This document shows positions 42,201 through 54,199 of a DNA stretch of 64,000 nt, piece by piece. Location of the stretch: positions 2,287,158-2,351,157 of the forward strand of contig JACAXG010000107.1 in assembly GCA_018881555.1 (NCBI GenBank), read 5' to 3'. Each line of letters opens with the position of its first letter. Position 1 is the stretch's first letter. This DNA comes from Amblyornis subalaris. Lineage: Eukaryota; Chordata; Aves; Passeriformes; Ptilonorhynchidae. The notes beneath the pieces are model-generated. The model ran no database searches, was not told where the DNA came from, and worked only from the letters and a program-made list of their open reading frames with translations. Both the position numbers and the translations under genes were made by a program.

Positions 42201-45200
42201 ACCCTTGAGGAAACNAGAGATCGAAATTACTCCGGTCTGAGATCCACGACTTGCTACATCCAGTTTTGGAGCACNGCCACGGAGAGCACTGCCAGACTGA
42301 AGGGGCAGTGACAATTTTAAACTCTGATCTATCTCCCACTGGAGCTTGACACTAATGCTTTATGTCACCCTGATGCTTAATGCTTTATACAATTACAATT
42401 CTAGCACTGGTAGAACCTAGACACAAAAATGTGTTCTTTTGATTAGAACCTTGCTTCACCACCACCCCCAATTCTCATCAATTCAAACGAGATTTTCAGC
42501 AGCTACCACTGCATGAAAAAAATTAGAGATTTGCTGAGATGATGTGAAATTTGACAGCTGNGTTTCCACACTTCCAGGTGGCTGGAAGCATCAGGTTTTG
42601 GTANGTAACAGGTCCTAACATCACATCAACAGCAAAGAGGGGAAAAGGCAGGACTGTAAGAAGATCAGCAATTTTATGCTTTGATCTGACAGGGAAATAA
42701 AATGCTCTGACAGAAAAGGCTACAAATAAATCTGAATTTCTGAACCANGCCAAGAACTTGTCCTGACCCAATGATCAGAAATACAATGTCAGTGCTTGAG
42801 CACACATTACCAGGAATGAAAGACAACAAAATTTAATGCCTGGTAAAAATGACATTTGTTTCCAGACCACCTTTAAGAGAAANGAGCTGAACCTCTAGCA
42901 GTGGCGTGGGAGTGAAATGGTAGGAAGCAGAGGACAGAAAAAAATGAAGACAGAACTGAGGAGGAAGTCTGTTTCCCTAAAAGCTACCCCTCTGCCCACA
43001 AAATAGCTAAACTAGTGGGAAGAGACTCTCACATGTTCTCCCTCATACCGTGCTGATGTGCCCCAGCACAACTACAGTGCAAGAGAGGAGCGAGGGTCTA
43101 ATGGAAGTACCACAGACTATGAACAGTACTGCACACACAAAAACAATGTGTTTGCTTCCGTCCTCCAGTTCAGAGAAGCAGGGATGGACTGCCTGTGACT
43201 TCAAAAAGCCACAAAAAGAGAGCAGTGGACCTAAAGTGGTTATTTTAAAAAGAATAAAAAATTATTATTGTTTTTTCAAATGAGGTGATAAAAAGAGGCA
43301 GCAAGCACAGGTAGAAATTAATTCCAGGAAGCTTAAAAAAAAGGACAGTGTGGCACAGTGAGGTGCAGGACTCACAACTCACTTTTCTTTGTTTTAATCG
43401 TGGAGAATGGTACATGTTCTTACAGCACCAGGACTCAGGGCTCTCGACATTATCACAAAATGTAATAGTGATTATTATTAGCTGTGGAAAAGTATCTGGG
43501 CTTTCTCAGCTGGCCTAGTTTCAGTACGTACTGTTTTGCTTCAAATGCAATCAACAAATTCTAAGAAGTTGATGTATTATTGTAAAATGTATGTTCTCTT
43601 GCATTAAAGCACAAGAAATAAAGCATGACCATCATGTTTTGTAACTAATTTATTTTTTTCTCCTTTTTTAATCTGTCTTACAAGTTTACCATGACATTTT
43701 AGTGACAACAGTGCTAAACTAACTCAAAAACAAAAAGGAGGCTAATTAAAAATAGGCAGACAGCGAACATCATGATACATTGGCATAAAATTATCCGTTC
43801 AGTGTCCTTTGTAAAAATACTGCTAAAAACTCAACATTTTCCATGGCAATACTGAGTCAGATTGTTTTATAATATATAGAATTATATATGCAGATCCTCA
43901 TAGCACAAGCATTTGATTAGAGCTTGCACTCCATGTTTAAGGCAAGAAATTTTCTGCTTCCTTGGAACAAAATTTGTATCACTGAACTGAACTTCTGACT
44001 GATACAAATTATAGATCTTGAAAAGTTATTTGTCTTCCTCCCCTTCCCCCACAACGTCAGGAATCACTCAGAGCTCTTNCAGAATTTATTACTACTGAGT
44101 CCAAATGAAGGAAATGGCTCCTCTGAAGCTGGAAGGACTTTCTGCTGTTATGGATTTTTTTGACAATGGTAACTAAAACATCTCTTGAGCTTCTGGGCAG
44201 ACTCTGCATGGTCTGAACCAGCACCAGTTCTAGAGTAACTGGAAATAAGAAGTTGGTTACATGTGCAGAACTAAAGGACTTTTGGGAAGGAGGGTAGCAA
44301 CACCTACTGGTCACGGTGCAGACTGAACCAAAGCGACTGCTTTGGTCTGGCTTTTAAATTAACAGTACTAAAAAAAGAGCTTTTTCTTACTAAAAGTCAT
44401 GGCTACATTATTGCAAAAATATATCAGCACTAGTAATTTCTGAACCCTATCAGTAAATAAATATTCATAATGTGAGCTGAGCTGTAGGCTTCGATATAAA
44501 ATGGGACATAATGAGTCTTGCTGACGATTCCTTTAAGTCACTGAAAGAGTTACACTACACACCCTAATGTGCACAAAGCCTTCCTCCACTACTAATTATT
44601 GCCTACTCAAAGCAACTCAAATATTATGGGCTGCACAATCTCAGAAGCTGCATGGGTTTTTTTCTACTCTATAAAATATTGCAAAGTATTTAAACAGCTG
44701 CTGCAATTCTTCAGCATTTTTACAATGCATTCCTTTAATCTGCAAAAGTAAGTTTTTCTTCCAAATTTTACTTGGAATGACATAGAACAAAACACGTACA
44801 GCAGTTTTTTGATCCACCTCATCCCCTTCAAAAACAAACCACAGTGCACAAACACCATTTTCAGAAAACACTTAATTCAAAATTAAAATGTCCTCAACTG
44901 TAAATATTTTAAATCAACTATAACAAATCTGCATTCAGCAATTGTATTTAATGCTTCCTTTAAACTTCCATTTAGAAAAAATATTTTATTCATTTTTTCA
45001 AGTTGTGTGTGTCTATAGGTCCTCTGATACACTACCCTTAGGCATCAGAAGTTTTCCTGGTTCTCATCCAACTTCGGAAATAATATCTTCTTGCTTCAGG
45101 TGTTAAAAGGATTCATACATTATTTATAAGGACTGCTAAAATCTGACTCCTGGATCTAACTTGCAANAGAAAGAGTATAAAAAGTTACATATAAAAAAAA

Positions 45201-47148
45201 AAAGCACAACTGTCCCCATTTCAATTTTTAGCCTCTCTTTGTGTGTTGTGTATTGTCAGGCTGAGTCTGTAACACTCATCTCTCCCTTCCCATGTTCAGA
45301 GATTTGTCTGCAGCTGCTTTGAGCCTTGCTGGATTTGACTTTTCTCGCATATTTTAAAGTACGATTTTCCAAGGAAAAAACCCCACAACTGCAACACTGC
45401 TGGGCAACTTGTTACACTTCAAAGCTGCTGGATTTCTCTGACAGAATGGTGTTTGTTTACCTCCTGAAAAATCAGGCTAAAGAGAGTAGCCGGAACAGGG
45501 GAGCCAAAATCCCTATTCACTCCTCAATGTCTTCTTCCTCTGTACTCTTCTTGCATATATGCTGTCTACATCTATGATATTTACATTTTGTTTGCCTCTT
45601 CCTGATTTAACAGAGTTTATTGCCAGATTTTTAAAACAATCCTTTTAACAAACTTCACAAGGGTGAGACTTTAGGGTCTCCTTACCAATCTAAGAACGTA
45701 TTTCTGTTTGGAACAGCAGTTCCATTTCCTGGGTTGTGCTAAGGCAAGAGACACTGAAATGCTGTTGATCTAGAAAATACAACTAAAGGAAACAGAAAAC
45801 AAAAGTGTACAGAGCCTCAGAAATACTCACCAGGGTAAGTCCTCACCTTGTTACTGGAAGGAGCATTTTGTTCTGAGCACACTAAACCCACTGCCTGACA
45901 GCCCTTTACACCTCAGATACCTGTTCCTGACCACAATTTCACTCGGTCTAACTGGAGCACACACCAACTGCATCCCTGTGGCTGAACATGATGTAAGAAA
46001 GCCTGAACATACAGCTTGCTGAATCACCGGAACACTGTCCCACGCCACACTCGTGGAAGCACAGCAATGGATTTCTTTACCCAGTAAGGTGATGTCGTTT
46101 ATGTTTGTCTTGACACTGGGCAGAGTTTTCACGCCTATTTCAATGTGCTGACTTTGAGACCTTGGCTCTTCAAAAAAGAACAATATGCACAATAGAGCAT
46201 GATATCCCTTTTGTCCCCACAAAATTCTAAATTAAGTATCTTGAGCAGGTTGCATTACACTCTTTTGGAAAACTAAGTTGTTCTCTCTGGGATTTTTACA
46301 CCCACAAGCTTATATATATTTATTTCTACACAAAGTACAGTTATGTGCTGTTCACTGCTCAAAGGGAAAGTCAGACTAGTTCATTATAGGTCTATCTTAN
46401 TAATAATCAAGTCCCATGTAGCTGAAAAACAGAGAAAACAATTTTGCTTTTTCCACTGCCAAAGTTAAAATTCTCAGGCTAACTGCAGCTCGTAGCACTT
46501 GCATAGTTGGTTTCACTGTTTCCTCAACCTTTGCCTCTGTGGGACAAGAAAAGGAAGGAGCAGCTGGAACAGTGATGATGAAACCCTAATCAACGTTAGC
46601 AAAGAGAATTAAAAGCAAGTAGAGTGCATCCAAACAATTCTTACTTCCATATTTTAAAGCTGAATTCATTTCAATTGGAAAATGAGGTTTCTCTGTTTGT
46701 TTGGTTTGGGGTTTTTTGGTGAAATTTTTTCCAAGGAAGAAGAAACAGCTGCCAAGAGCAGGGAATGNTGTGCCAGCGTCATCAGTCTTCTTCTTCTACC
46801 TCGACCAAATTACAGAAGCTCTTGCAGGATGTATAAGGGGGAAGCTGACACATAAAAGGTAATGCAAAGCATTCATTTCTATTGTCACCCGAAAACTTAA
46901 AATTTAAAATGCACTATAGAAACATATATTAACGTGGCAAATTTTTGACATGAGTTAATCTTGAAGGAAAGTAAGGGTGGAAAACAAACTTGCCACAGCA
47001 CTGGTACCTGTTTTGCAACCGTGCTTGAGCCAACATCCCACGGATCCTTCCNGAGCCACTGCCACGGGGCAGCACAGCTCGAGCTGCTAGGGGACACACA
47101 CAAACACCCAAACACACCAAAAGTGAAAGCAAAGGATTAATTTCACAC
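39201..47148. other. Intronic non-coding stretch without recognised genes
   Basis: This is AT-rich intron sequence leading up to exon 2 of TAF3. Apart from homopolymer and GGGGTTTTTT-type tracts near 41.16 kb and 46.70 kb I see no repeat family, exon or RNA gene. Confidence 0.7.
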
Positions 47149-47391
47149 CTTCTTGAGAGGAGACAATAGGTGGCAGGTAATCAGGGATGTACTCCTTCCT
47201 CTCTTCCGCATCCTTACTCCCCGGCTGGGGGAACTGCAGGACATTGTTCTTGCTGACAGGGAACGAAGGGATTTGATGTGCAAAAGTGACAGGTTCAATA
47301 TTGTGGATGTAATCTTCCAGCTCATGCAGGTTAACCCCCATAAGCTTGAAGGCATCGCCTACGTCATCCAAAATTGGATCCGTGCGGCCAT
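47149..47391 (-). CDS. TAF3: TAF3 exon 2, end of histone fold and start of linker
   Basis: This 243-nt exon starts with the last two bases of a split Tyr codon and ends with the first base of the next codon. It supplies residues 56-136. It reads YGRTDPILDDVGDAFKLMG, then a VNLHELEDYIHNIEP helix, then a proline-rich strip (QIPSFPVSKNN, VLQFPQPGSKDAEERKEYIP, DYLPPIVSSQE). The first part completes the histone fold used to pair with TAF10; the second is the conserved segment following it. The acceptor is a pyrimidine-rich tract ending TTCCAG, and the donor is AAG|GTGTGA. A long open frame continues past the donor into intron sequence (GVKLIL...), but the canonical splice site and loss of similarity argue against that reading. 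Confidence 0.95.
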
Positions 47392-50300
47392 CTGGAACAA
47401 AGAAACGACAGAAGAACAACATTTTTGCAAAAATCCAGGTTAAAAAATTTGACCTGAAGATGCTTTGAGATTACAGTCGCCCAGCTCACCATCAGGAAGG
47501 GAGATGGATGTACTGGCCCACAGTTCTACCAGGTTTACTTTCAAAAGGGTNTTGTTTCAAATCACACCATTAAAGAACTGCACTCTAGGAAGCAAATCAA
47601 GCCAAAAAGAGGGAGCAGCAACAGGCAGCTTTACCTGGCAACAGTCAATTAATATCATTTAACTCTTATATGCACAAAGTGCCTCTTTAGCACTATGGAA
47701 CAGATCAAACATTATTTTTCAACCTAGAAAAGGAACAATTTCATTTTGTTGAACTGACTGTAGTTTACAGGGAGCAAATAAAAAAAAAGGTGACTCCATT
47801 AAAAAAAAAAACCAAACAACTTCACAAAGTATCTTTCCACCAGATTAAATCAACAGGCTTCATAAACTGTGAGCCACTTCACCTACTGCTTAGATACACC
47901 TCCTGGATAAGAGAGAAGAATATTAAGTAGTGGTTCTGATGAGGAGAGAATATTTCATGGTAAACTTCAGGGGCTGATTTCCTGGGGTGCAACTTAAGTT
48001 TGATTCTACAGCAAAAATCTTACTTTCTTCCCAAAAAGCAGAGTGAAGCCTTACTGGACAGGCAGTTGGGATCTTTCCTTAATATGATCTCCAAGAAAAC
48101 CGTCCAAGAGAGGATGCAGTTTGTGCTACACAAAGCTTTGGCTCAAAGCTTTAAATTAAACACAAGTACCTCAGTTTCCCAGGCCTGACAAAGGAAAATC
48201 CCTCCAAAGGCCTCTGGANGGAGAACTGGACACCAGGCATTGGCAGCCAAGGCACCACTTCAAGTCTCTTCTCGACTTTTCATAATAACAATAACATAAA
48301 AACAATATTGTAAACCCCAAACATGATTTTTAATTCAATAAAATGATACCGAGTTATTACAATTCTGTAGAATTGGCTTATGAAGATATTACATCCCTAT
48401 ATGATGATAAGCTGTGATTTACTTTAAAAAGTAATTATGGAAAAGCAGCCTGTGCTTATTGAAGGAACACAATGGCTATTGTGGAGCCCCAGCTTCAGAG
48501 AAGGGGGGGATGCTCCTTTGTTTGTCCTTTAACCTAATCTCTTCTTGGTTTATCTTGAAGCTGAGGCAGCCGAGTGGGCTGGTTCTCACATCACTGCATG
48601 AATTCAATTCCCCCAGCCAACTTATGCCTGCAGGTACNTTTAGAAAATGAGAATTTTGTTCTAGAATTTCCCTTCTTAGTCTTGCGGTGAAGATAAGGAT
48701 AATACTCAGATTATGGGGTTGATTCTCAGCTGTCTAACACTGGCCTCTTGTGTGACTCTGGGCAAGTCGCTTGTGTTTTAATTCTTTCCACAGCTCAAAG
48801 AGGGATCAGACCACGTTATCACTGGTTTTACCCTCCTGTATGCTTAAAAAATTAAAGTCAGATAAGTGACAACACTAAGAAATTTTGTGCAGTCACTTTT
48901 AGTTCCTCTTCAGGCCATGAAGATACCTATGAACTCACTGAACCATTTTCTAAGGTGTCAAGATTTAACAGGTACAAGTTTGACAGACAGCTAAACAGAA
49001 AAACTTGGGGAAAACTTTTCAAAAGTCTTTTCCTAGATCCGCACATGATCTTTTTAACCTCCAAAAAAGCGTGCTGCTGTGATTAGCAGGTGATAAATGC
49101 TAAAAAGGAATTCCTTCTACAAGTGCTTTTTAAGAACACATGGCAGAGAAGCAACTACTAAGTGTAACTGAAGCACTGGAAATATTTAACAACTGTATCA
49201 AGAAACAATTATGTGTGTTAAAAGTGGGTTCGAAAGGTGACCAAAAAAACCCCAAAGAAGACTCAATTTTCCCACAGCTTTGACATTTGCCTCCAGAGAG
49301 ACAATGCCAAGTCATAAGATTAATTAAAAGGTAAAAATAATGTTTAAACCTGCAACTGTCAGAGGGATGAAAGGATGGAGCAGTTAACCCTTCTTTTCCA
49401 GCCAGAGTGTCCTGAGTGATAAAAGTGTTCAAAAAAAGTTTCAGGTTTGTATTCATATCCGTATTTAAAATCAAACCAGTTATCAACTGGAAATATACAN
49501 AGCACAAAAATGCATTAAATGTAATTCCAGGTTATTCATCAGATAAAGACTTGACACTTTTATTTCAACAGTTTAGCATTTCTCTTCTCTCTCTGGTTTA
49601 ATAAAAAAATCAGTAAAATAGCAGAAGCCAGACACATGAAAGGGAATGCTGACAAACATGTAACACACTCTCTCCTGGTGNTTCATTTAGTCTTAGCCTT
49701 TTTTCTATAAGTAAACGACGCCAAGAAAAGAGTTTAATCTGTGCATACTGAACTTATCTCATTATTCTTCAGATATCTGTGTTATCCTCAGTTTAAAAAT
49801 TCAGATGCTGAAGCCTCCGAGTGAAATAATTAATCCAATGTCACACAGCGAGTCAGTGCCAGATCACAAACACTTCAGAGCTTTGGTTTCCAGTCTCTTG
49901 CTGTTCCCTATACCACAACACTTTAAACACTATCTGTTGTCCAGGACCGGGAAGAAATGGAAGGAGGTGGGAATAGTTCATGCAGCAACTTACAACTCTC
50001 CTCCTTATACCCCATGAACAGTAAACTAAGAAAACACCTTTCTCACAAGCTTTTAAGCTTCACTGTCTCCCTGAATGGGAACTGTGCTCCAAAACTATAG
50101 AGCTGTGGCAGCAGAAGAGCTAAATTAAGAGTATTTAGTCTCAAAACAGCTCACCAGAAAGCTGTGGGAACGGCCATGCAGCTACAACACTGTCAGCTTC
50201 CCTGTCCATGAGAACAGGNACAAGGTGAGGAGGAATCCGCACAGGAAATGCATCCCAAACAAGAGGGACCCACGGAAATGATGGGCAAAGAGAATCCAGG

Positions 50301-51888
50301 CAGAGCAGAGAATTCGTGTGGAAAGTTCTCCAGCCCTCAACCCCACTGCTCAGCATCACCTGCAGATGAACCAACCTGTCCACCAGGAAAACAGATCAAA
50401 GAGAATGAGGATGGTGCACGAAACTCCCCTACGAAAAAAGGTTTGGGTTGTGGGGAAAAGGAATGTTTAGAAGCTCCCAAAGCCTAGTTGTTTTTGCAAA
50501 AGTCACAAGAATTCCTCCAGCAAACGAGCTGGCCAATGCTCATGTCATCCAAAGGCACTATCAGGGGGTGTGTGGGAGGTAGGGAACTATCTTACTTTGC
50601 TTAAATTCAGTCCCAGGAATAGCTGATTTCCTTTTGTCAAACTCACCCCCATCAGCTCCTCCTTCCTGGCCCAAAGTTCGTATGAATCAGTTTAAATTTA
50701 ACAGGTGAGTAAGTACAGAACAGAAGAGCTTTTAGTTTCATGCCAGGTTTCTTAAAGGAAGCAACTACAGTTCTGTAATAAATATAGTGAGAAAAATTAA
50801 TGAGTCACCACCCATGCAACATGTACATGTGTTATAAATAGCTCAGCGTTCCCCCTCATGGCTGCTATACAAGATATTTTTTTTTAAACTTTATTTTAAC
50901 CAGCAAATTATTAGGTATATCTCCTCGGTATTTTAATTACAGGCTCTATCACAGATTCCTTGTGCTCCAGCACATCACACAACCCTGCCACACATCAACT
51001 ACCCGGGTATCTATACTGAGTAGTTACTCCAGGATAACTGTTTCAAGGAGCCAACACACTTTTTCCCTCCAGCATGCCCAAGAAAAGTCATAAGCACACA
51101 CAGGAGGTTATTAAATAAGTGCAGATGCCTTACTTGAGTGCACTTCAGTGGAGAAAAAGGGTTCTACTAATGTAGTTACCAGTCAGGCAAAAGCATCTTC
51201 TTGCTATTGCTGCTCAGAGTCTGCTCCTTCTCCCAGTAACCTCATAAATGTCAAGCAAAAAAACCACGTTGTCCTTCTTTATTAGCAGCCAGTAAGAAGT
51301 TAATTAGCCCAAAAACATTAACACTGAAGGTTAAGGACATAAAACATACACTCTAACAAATGTTAGGGGCTTGGGATAGATACTTGTTACAAAGTCGTTC
51401 AGCACCAGCAGAGGGAAACAGCTCATTTAAATCAATCATCAAAACCNACTCCTCTGATGGAGATGATTATTTTATAGTGATAAGAACAGAGTAACTAAAA
51501 AAAGGGAACAAAAATGAAAAAACATATGATGTAAATTTGACATTTACTTAGAAAGATAAAANTTTATCTGATGCCAGGTCAAATCTCTCCTCTGTGGTAA
51601 TTACCAGTGAAAATATTGGTCTGCTGTTTGCATTCTCCAAAGAAATTTGCTATAATGAAGTCAAGTTTTCCTTCACAGGAGACTCTGCAGACCTTGGAGC
51701 AGCTTTGGAGCCAGTTCTGCCTTGGAAAATATTTTACAAGACTGGCAGTATTATCTTCCAGTTACAATACTGTGCTCACCGGATCAGAACCTGCCTTTCA
51801 ATAAAAATGCAGTTGCATTAATAATACCAATTTCAATAGAGTCATTAATATTATTTATATTTTATATATATGTATATATAATTAGTAT
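47392..51888. other. Intron 1 stretch near exon 2, nothing recognised
   Basis: AT-rich non-coding sequence with A-rich runs near 47.78 kb. No exon, RNA gene or transposon is recognised. Confidence 0.7.
51847..51885. repeat. AT-rich microsatellite
   Basis: TATT/TATA repeats abutting the 5' edge of a CR1 remnant. Confidence 0.8.
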
Positions 51889-51968
51889 TTAGTCCTGCAA
51901 GCAGCAGGGTCTTGGACTCAATGATCCATATGGGTCCCTTCCAACTTGAGATATTCTAAGATTCTACG
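51889..51968 (+). mobile_element. CR1 LINE remnant, 3' tail
   Basis: It reads AGCAGGGTCTTGGACTCAAT, then GATCCATATGGGTCCCTTCC and AACTTGAGATATTCTAAGAT. This is the last ~80 bp of a CR1 element in plus orientation, directly abutting an AT microsatellite on its left. Confidence 0.88.
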
Positions 51969-54199
51969 NTTGCTTAAAGATAGTCTTTAAAATTTAAAAG
52001 TTAGTCTTTAGTTTCATATTGTTTGACAACTTTTTTTCTTCCTGTCAGCAAATTTCAGCAGAAAATACAAAAATGAAATCATGACATATTCAAGCATAAG
52101 TTCAACACTGAAAATTGAACGAAACCCACCTCTAGATTAAAAAAATTAATTATCCAATTTATTACACTTCTGGTTTTAGCAGCAGATAATCTAAATTTGT
52201 CCTGTTGAAATATGCCCAGGTGCCCCCAGTGATTGAAGTTAAGCAGCTTCCATGTGGCTGAATTTTAGAGCAATGTAATAGAAAAATGAGACTTTGGGGG
52301 CATAAACTACAACTCCCCTCCTGATCCCTCCCCTGAACTGCACCACTCAAATCTACTGCACTCCCTCACCGGATGTGTTAAGAGGTAAAACATGACATAT
52401 TCTGCATGTCTATAAGCTACCAGCCCACTGCCAAGCTACATCAGCTAAACTCACAGCAAACAAAGCAGATTCTGGTCAGTCCTCACTGGACAGCTCCCCA
52501 GTATAAAAAACCTATACAGGAACGTCCAGAGCAGGTAACCCAAAACACCAGCACTGCCACCCCTCTATCAAACAACGTGAAACAGGAGTGGAACCTAACA
52601 GGGAACTTTTTCTTTTTCATCTCTGCTTAGAGCAAACAACAACAACGCAGAACTCTGCTCTCAGAAACCACAATACGTCAGTTTATTTTGTAGCCCGATA
52701 CCTNAATTACATCCTCCAACACTGGCTTTCAAATATTTTACTTAAATTTTAGGATAAAACAGCATATACTGAATAGGCTTCCTCAGACAAGCTTTCCACA
52801 AATTTGAGCAGCATAATACGGTGTACTCTAAGAGGAAAACCCTGATTTTCTCCCTGTAAGTTCAGCCTCTCCTCCGCCCCCAACGCAGCATTCAGAAGCN
52901 TTTCACGGCATCAAACACATCTCGACCTCGCTTCGCAAATCCTTTTGCCTTCTCTTCGCAGCCACAGAAGCTCCCATCAACTACGGCTACCGCAAATGCA
53001 AAGAAACAACGGCAGCAAAGTAATGAAAATCTTGAATGTAGCTCTCCTAATGGGATGTAACAGCTGGAACAAAGATCTAACCCAGCTGGGAAAGCCATCA
53101 TTTTCCTCTGCAANTGAGAAAACACGCGAGTGGCGCTGACAGGCTTTTCACAGCGATACCACAGCGTCTCAACTGCGTCAGAGTAAATCCATTCAGTTTG
53201 GAACACAAAGATTATGTCCCTCAGCTGACAGCCCTGCTAACTCAAACCCCACTGGTTTGACTCCGAGATAACGCGCTGACAATAAAGATGCTACAATTGG
53301 AATTTAATTAATTCTACTTATGCAAAACCATGGCAAAATTCNACTCATTCATCCAGAGCTGGGTTTGTACAGTAACCTATTTTAGCAGCAAAAGGAAACA
53401 ATTCTGAAAATGCAGAGAGATGTCAGCTGAGTATTAAGATGTCGTTTTACAAACCTTTTTAAAGAAAGAAATACAGGGATCATTTTAAGAGAGGTAANGC
53501 AAAAAATACCACATCAATGGCACGAAAACAAGCATATTCCCCTTCTCCTCAAAAAAAAACCCCAACAAAAAAACACCAAACCAAAAGATTGTGATACTTC
53601 CGGTACTTCCTTCCCCATTCACGGAGGGGAAAAATGCCTTTCCTCACTTTCAGTAAGCAAACCCAAAGCNAGAGAGGGATAACCGAGCTCTACACACTTC
53701 CAGTCCTCAACATCAAAAGGAAAAAGTTTTGTTTTCATCATCTCTGTGTCTCTTCCTTCACGTTTTACAAACACTGTAGCACAAGCATCTTCCCCAGCGT
53801 TTGTACTAACCCTATCAGAGGGCAGCTCTGATCAAGCCTACGTGAGCTCCTTTTTCACCCCATAACTCTCTTCTCCCAAACCCTCTCTGTTGTCTCCTTT
53901 AATTGCTTTAAAGATNATTTCTGTTTGATTGAGATACAAACTTCAGAACTGCAGCAGCTGCACTTGTTCTGCTGGGAGATACAGGTTAATATTGCATAGT
54001 CCCATTTCTAGACTAACTTGCTTTCAAATTTGGGGAAAGCCTTTACAAGAAAACCTATTCACCCCGAGAAATCCAGTTTGCAGCACCAAATCCCTCCTAA
54101 GCTTGGTTACACTGGCAGCATCAGACTTGATCTCAATTACTCCTGAAATGACGAAGCAGAGGCAGGACCAGGCACACTCAGCTCATCACTTTGCTTTAT
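51969..54199. other. Intron 1 middle stretch, nothing recognised
   Basis: AT-rich intron sequence that grades into the C-rich block near 54.2 kb. An A/C-rich tract (AAAAAAAAACCCCAAC) lies at about 53,548-53,582. No exon or RNA gene is recognised. Confidence 0.65.

Larger units (their letters stand above)
1..47148 (-). other. TAF3: TAF3 intron 2 (open at left edge)
   Basis: Everything left of exon 2 is assigned to intron 2 because no further TAF3 exon is visible. It starts with donor GTGTGA at 47,148. The DNA is AT-rich with short poly-A and poly-T runs, microsatellites and four CR1 fragments. Frames in it are short (mostly under about 140 codons) and resemble no protein I recognise. GATA3 lies beyond TAF3 in other amniotes, so distal enhancers could reside here, but nothing in the sequence proves it. 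Confidence 0.8.

Noticed and set aside
42010..42320. Possible old CR1 fragment around CCAGTTTTGGAGCAC
   Set aside because: Only one short stretch resembles CR1; order and neighbouring motifs do not support a call.
47087..47148. Extension of the TAF3 exon 2 frame past its donor
   Set aside because: A consensus-like AAG|GTGTGA donor lies exactly where family similarity stops; the extra codons look like intron.
1..47148. CRISPR arrays, tRNA or rRNA genes, prokaryotic operons
   Set aside because: No regularly spaced direct repeats, cloverleaf sequences or rRNA segments were recognised, and the DNA is plainly vertebrate intron.
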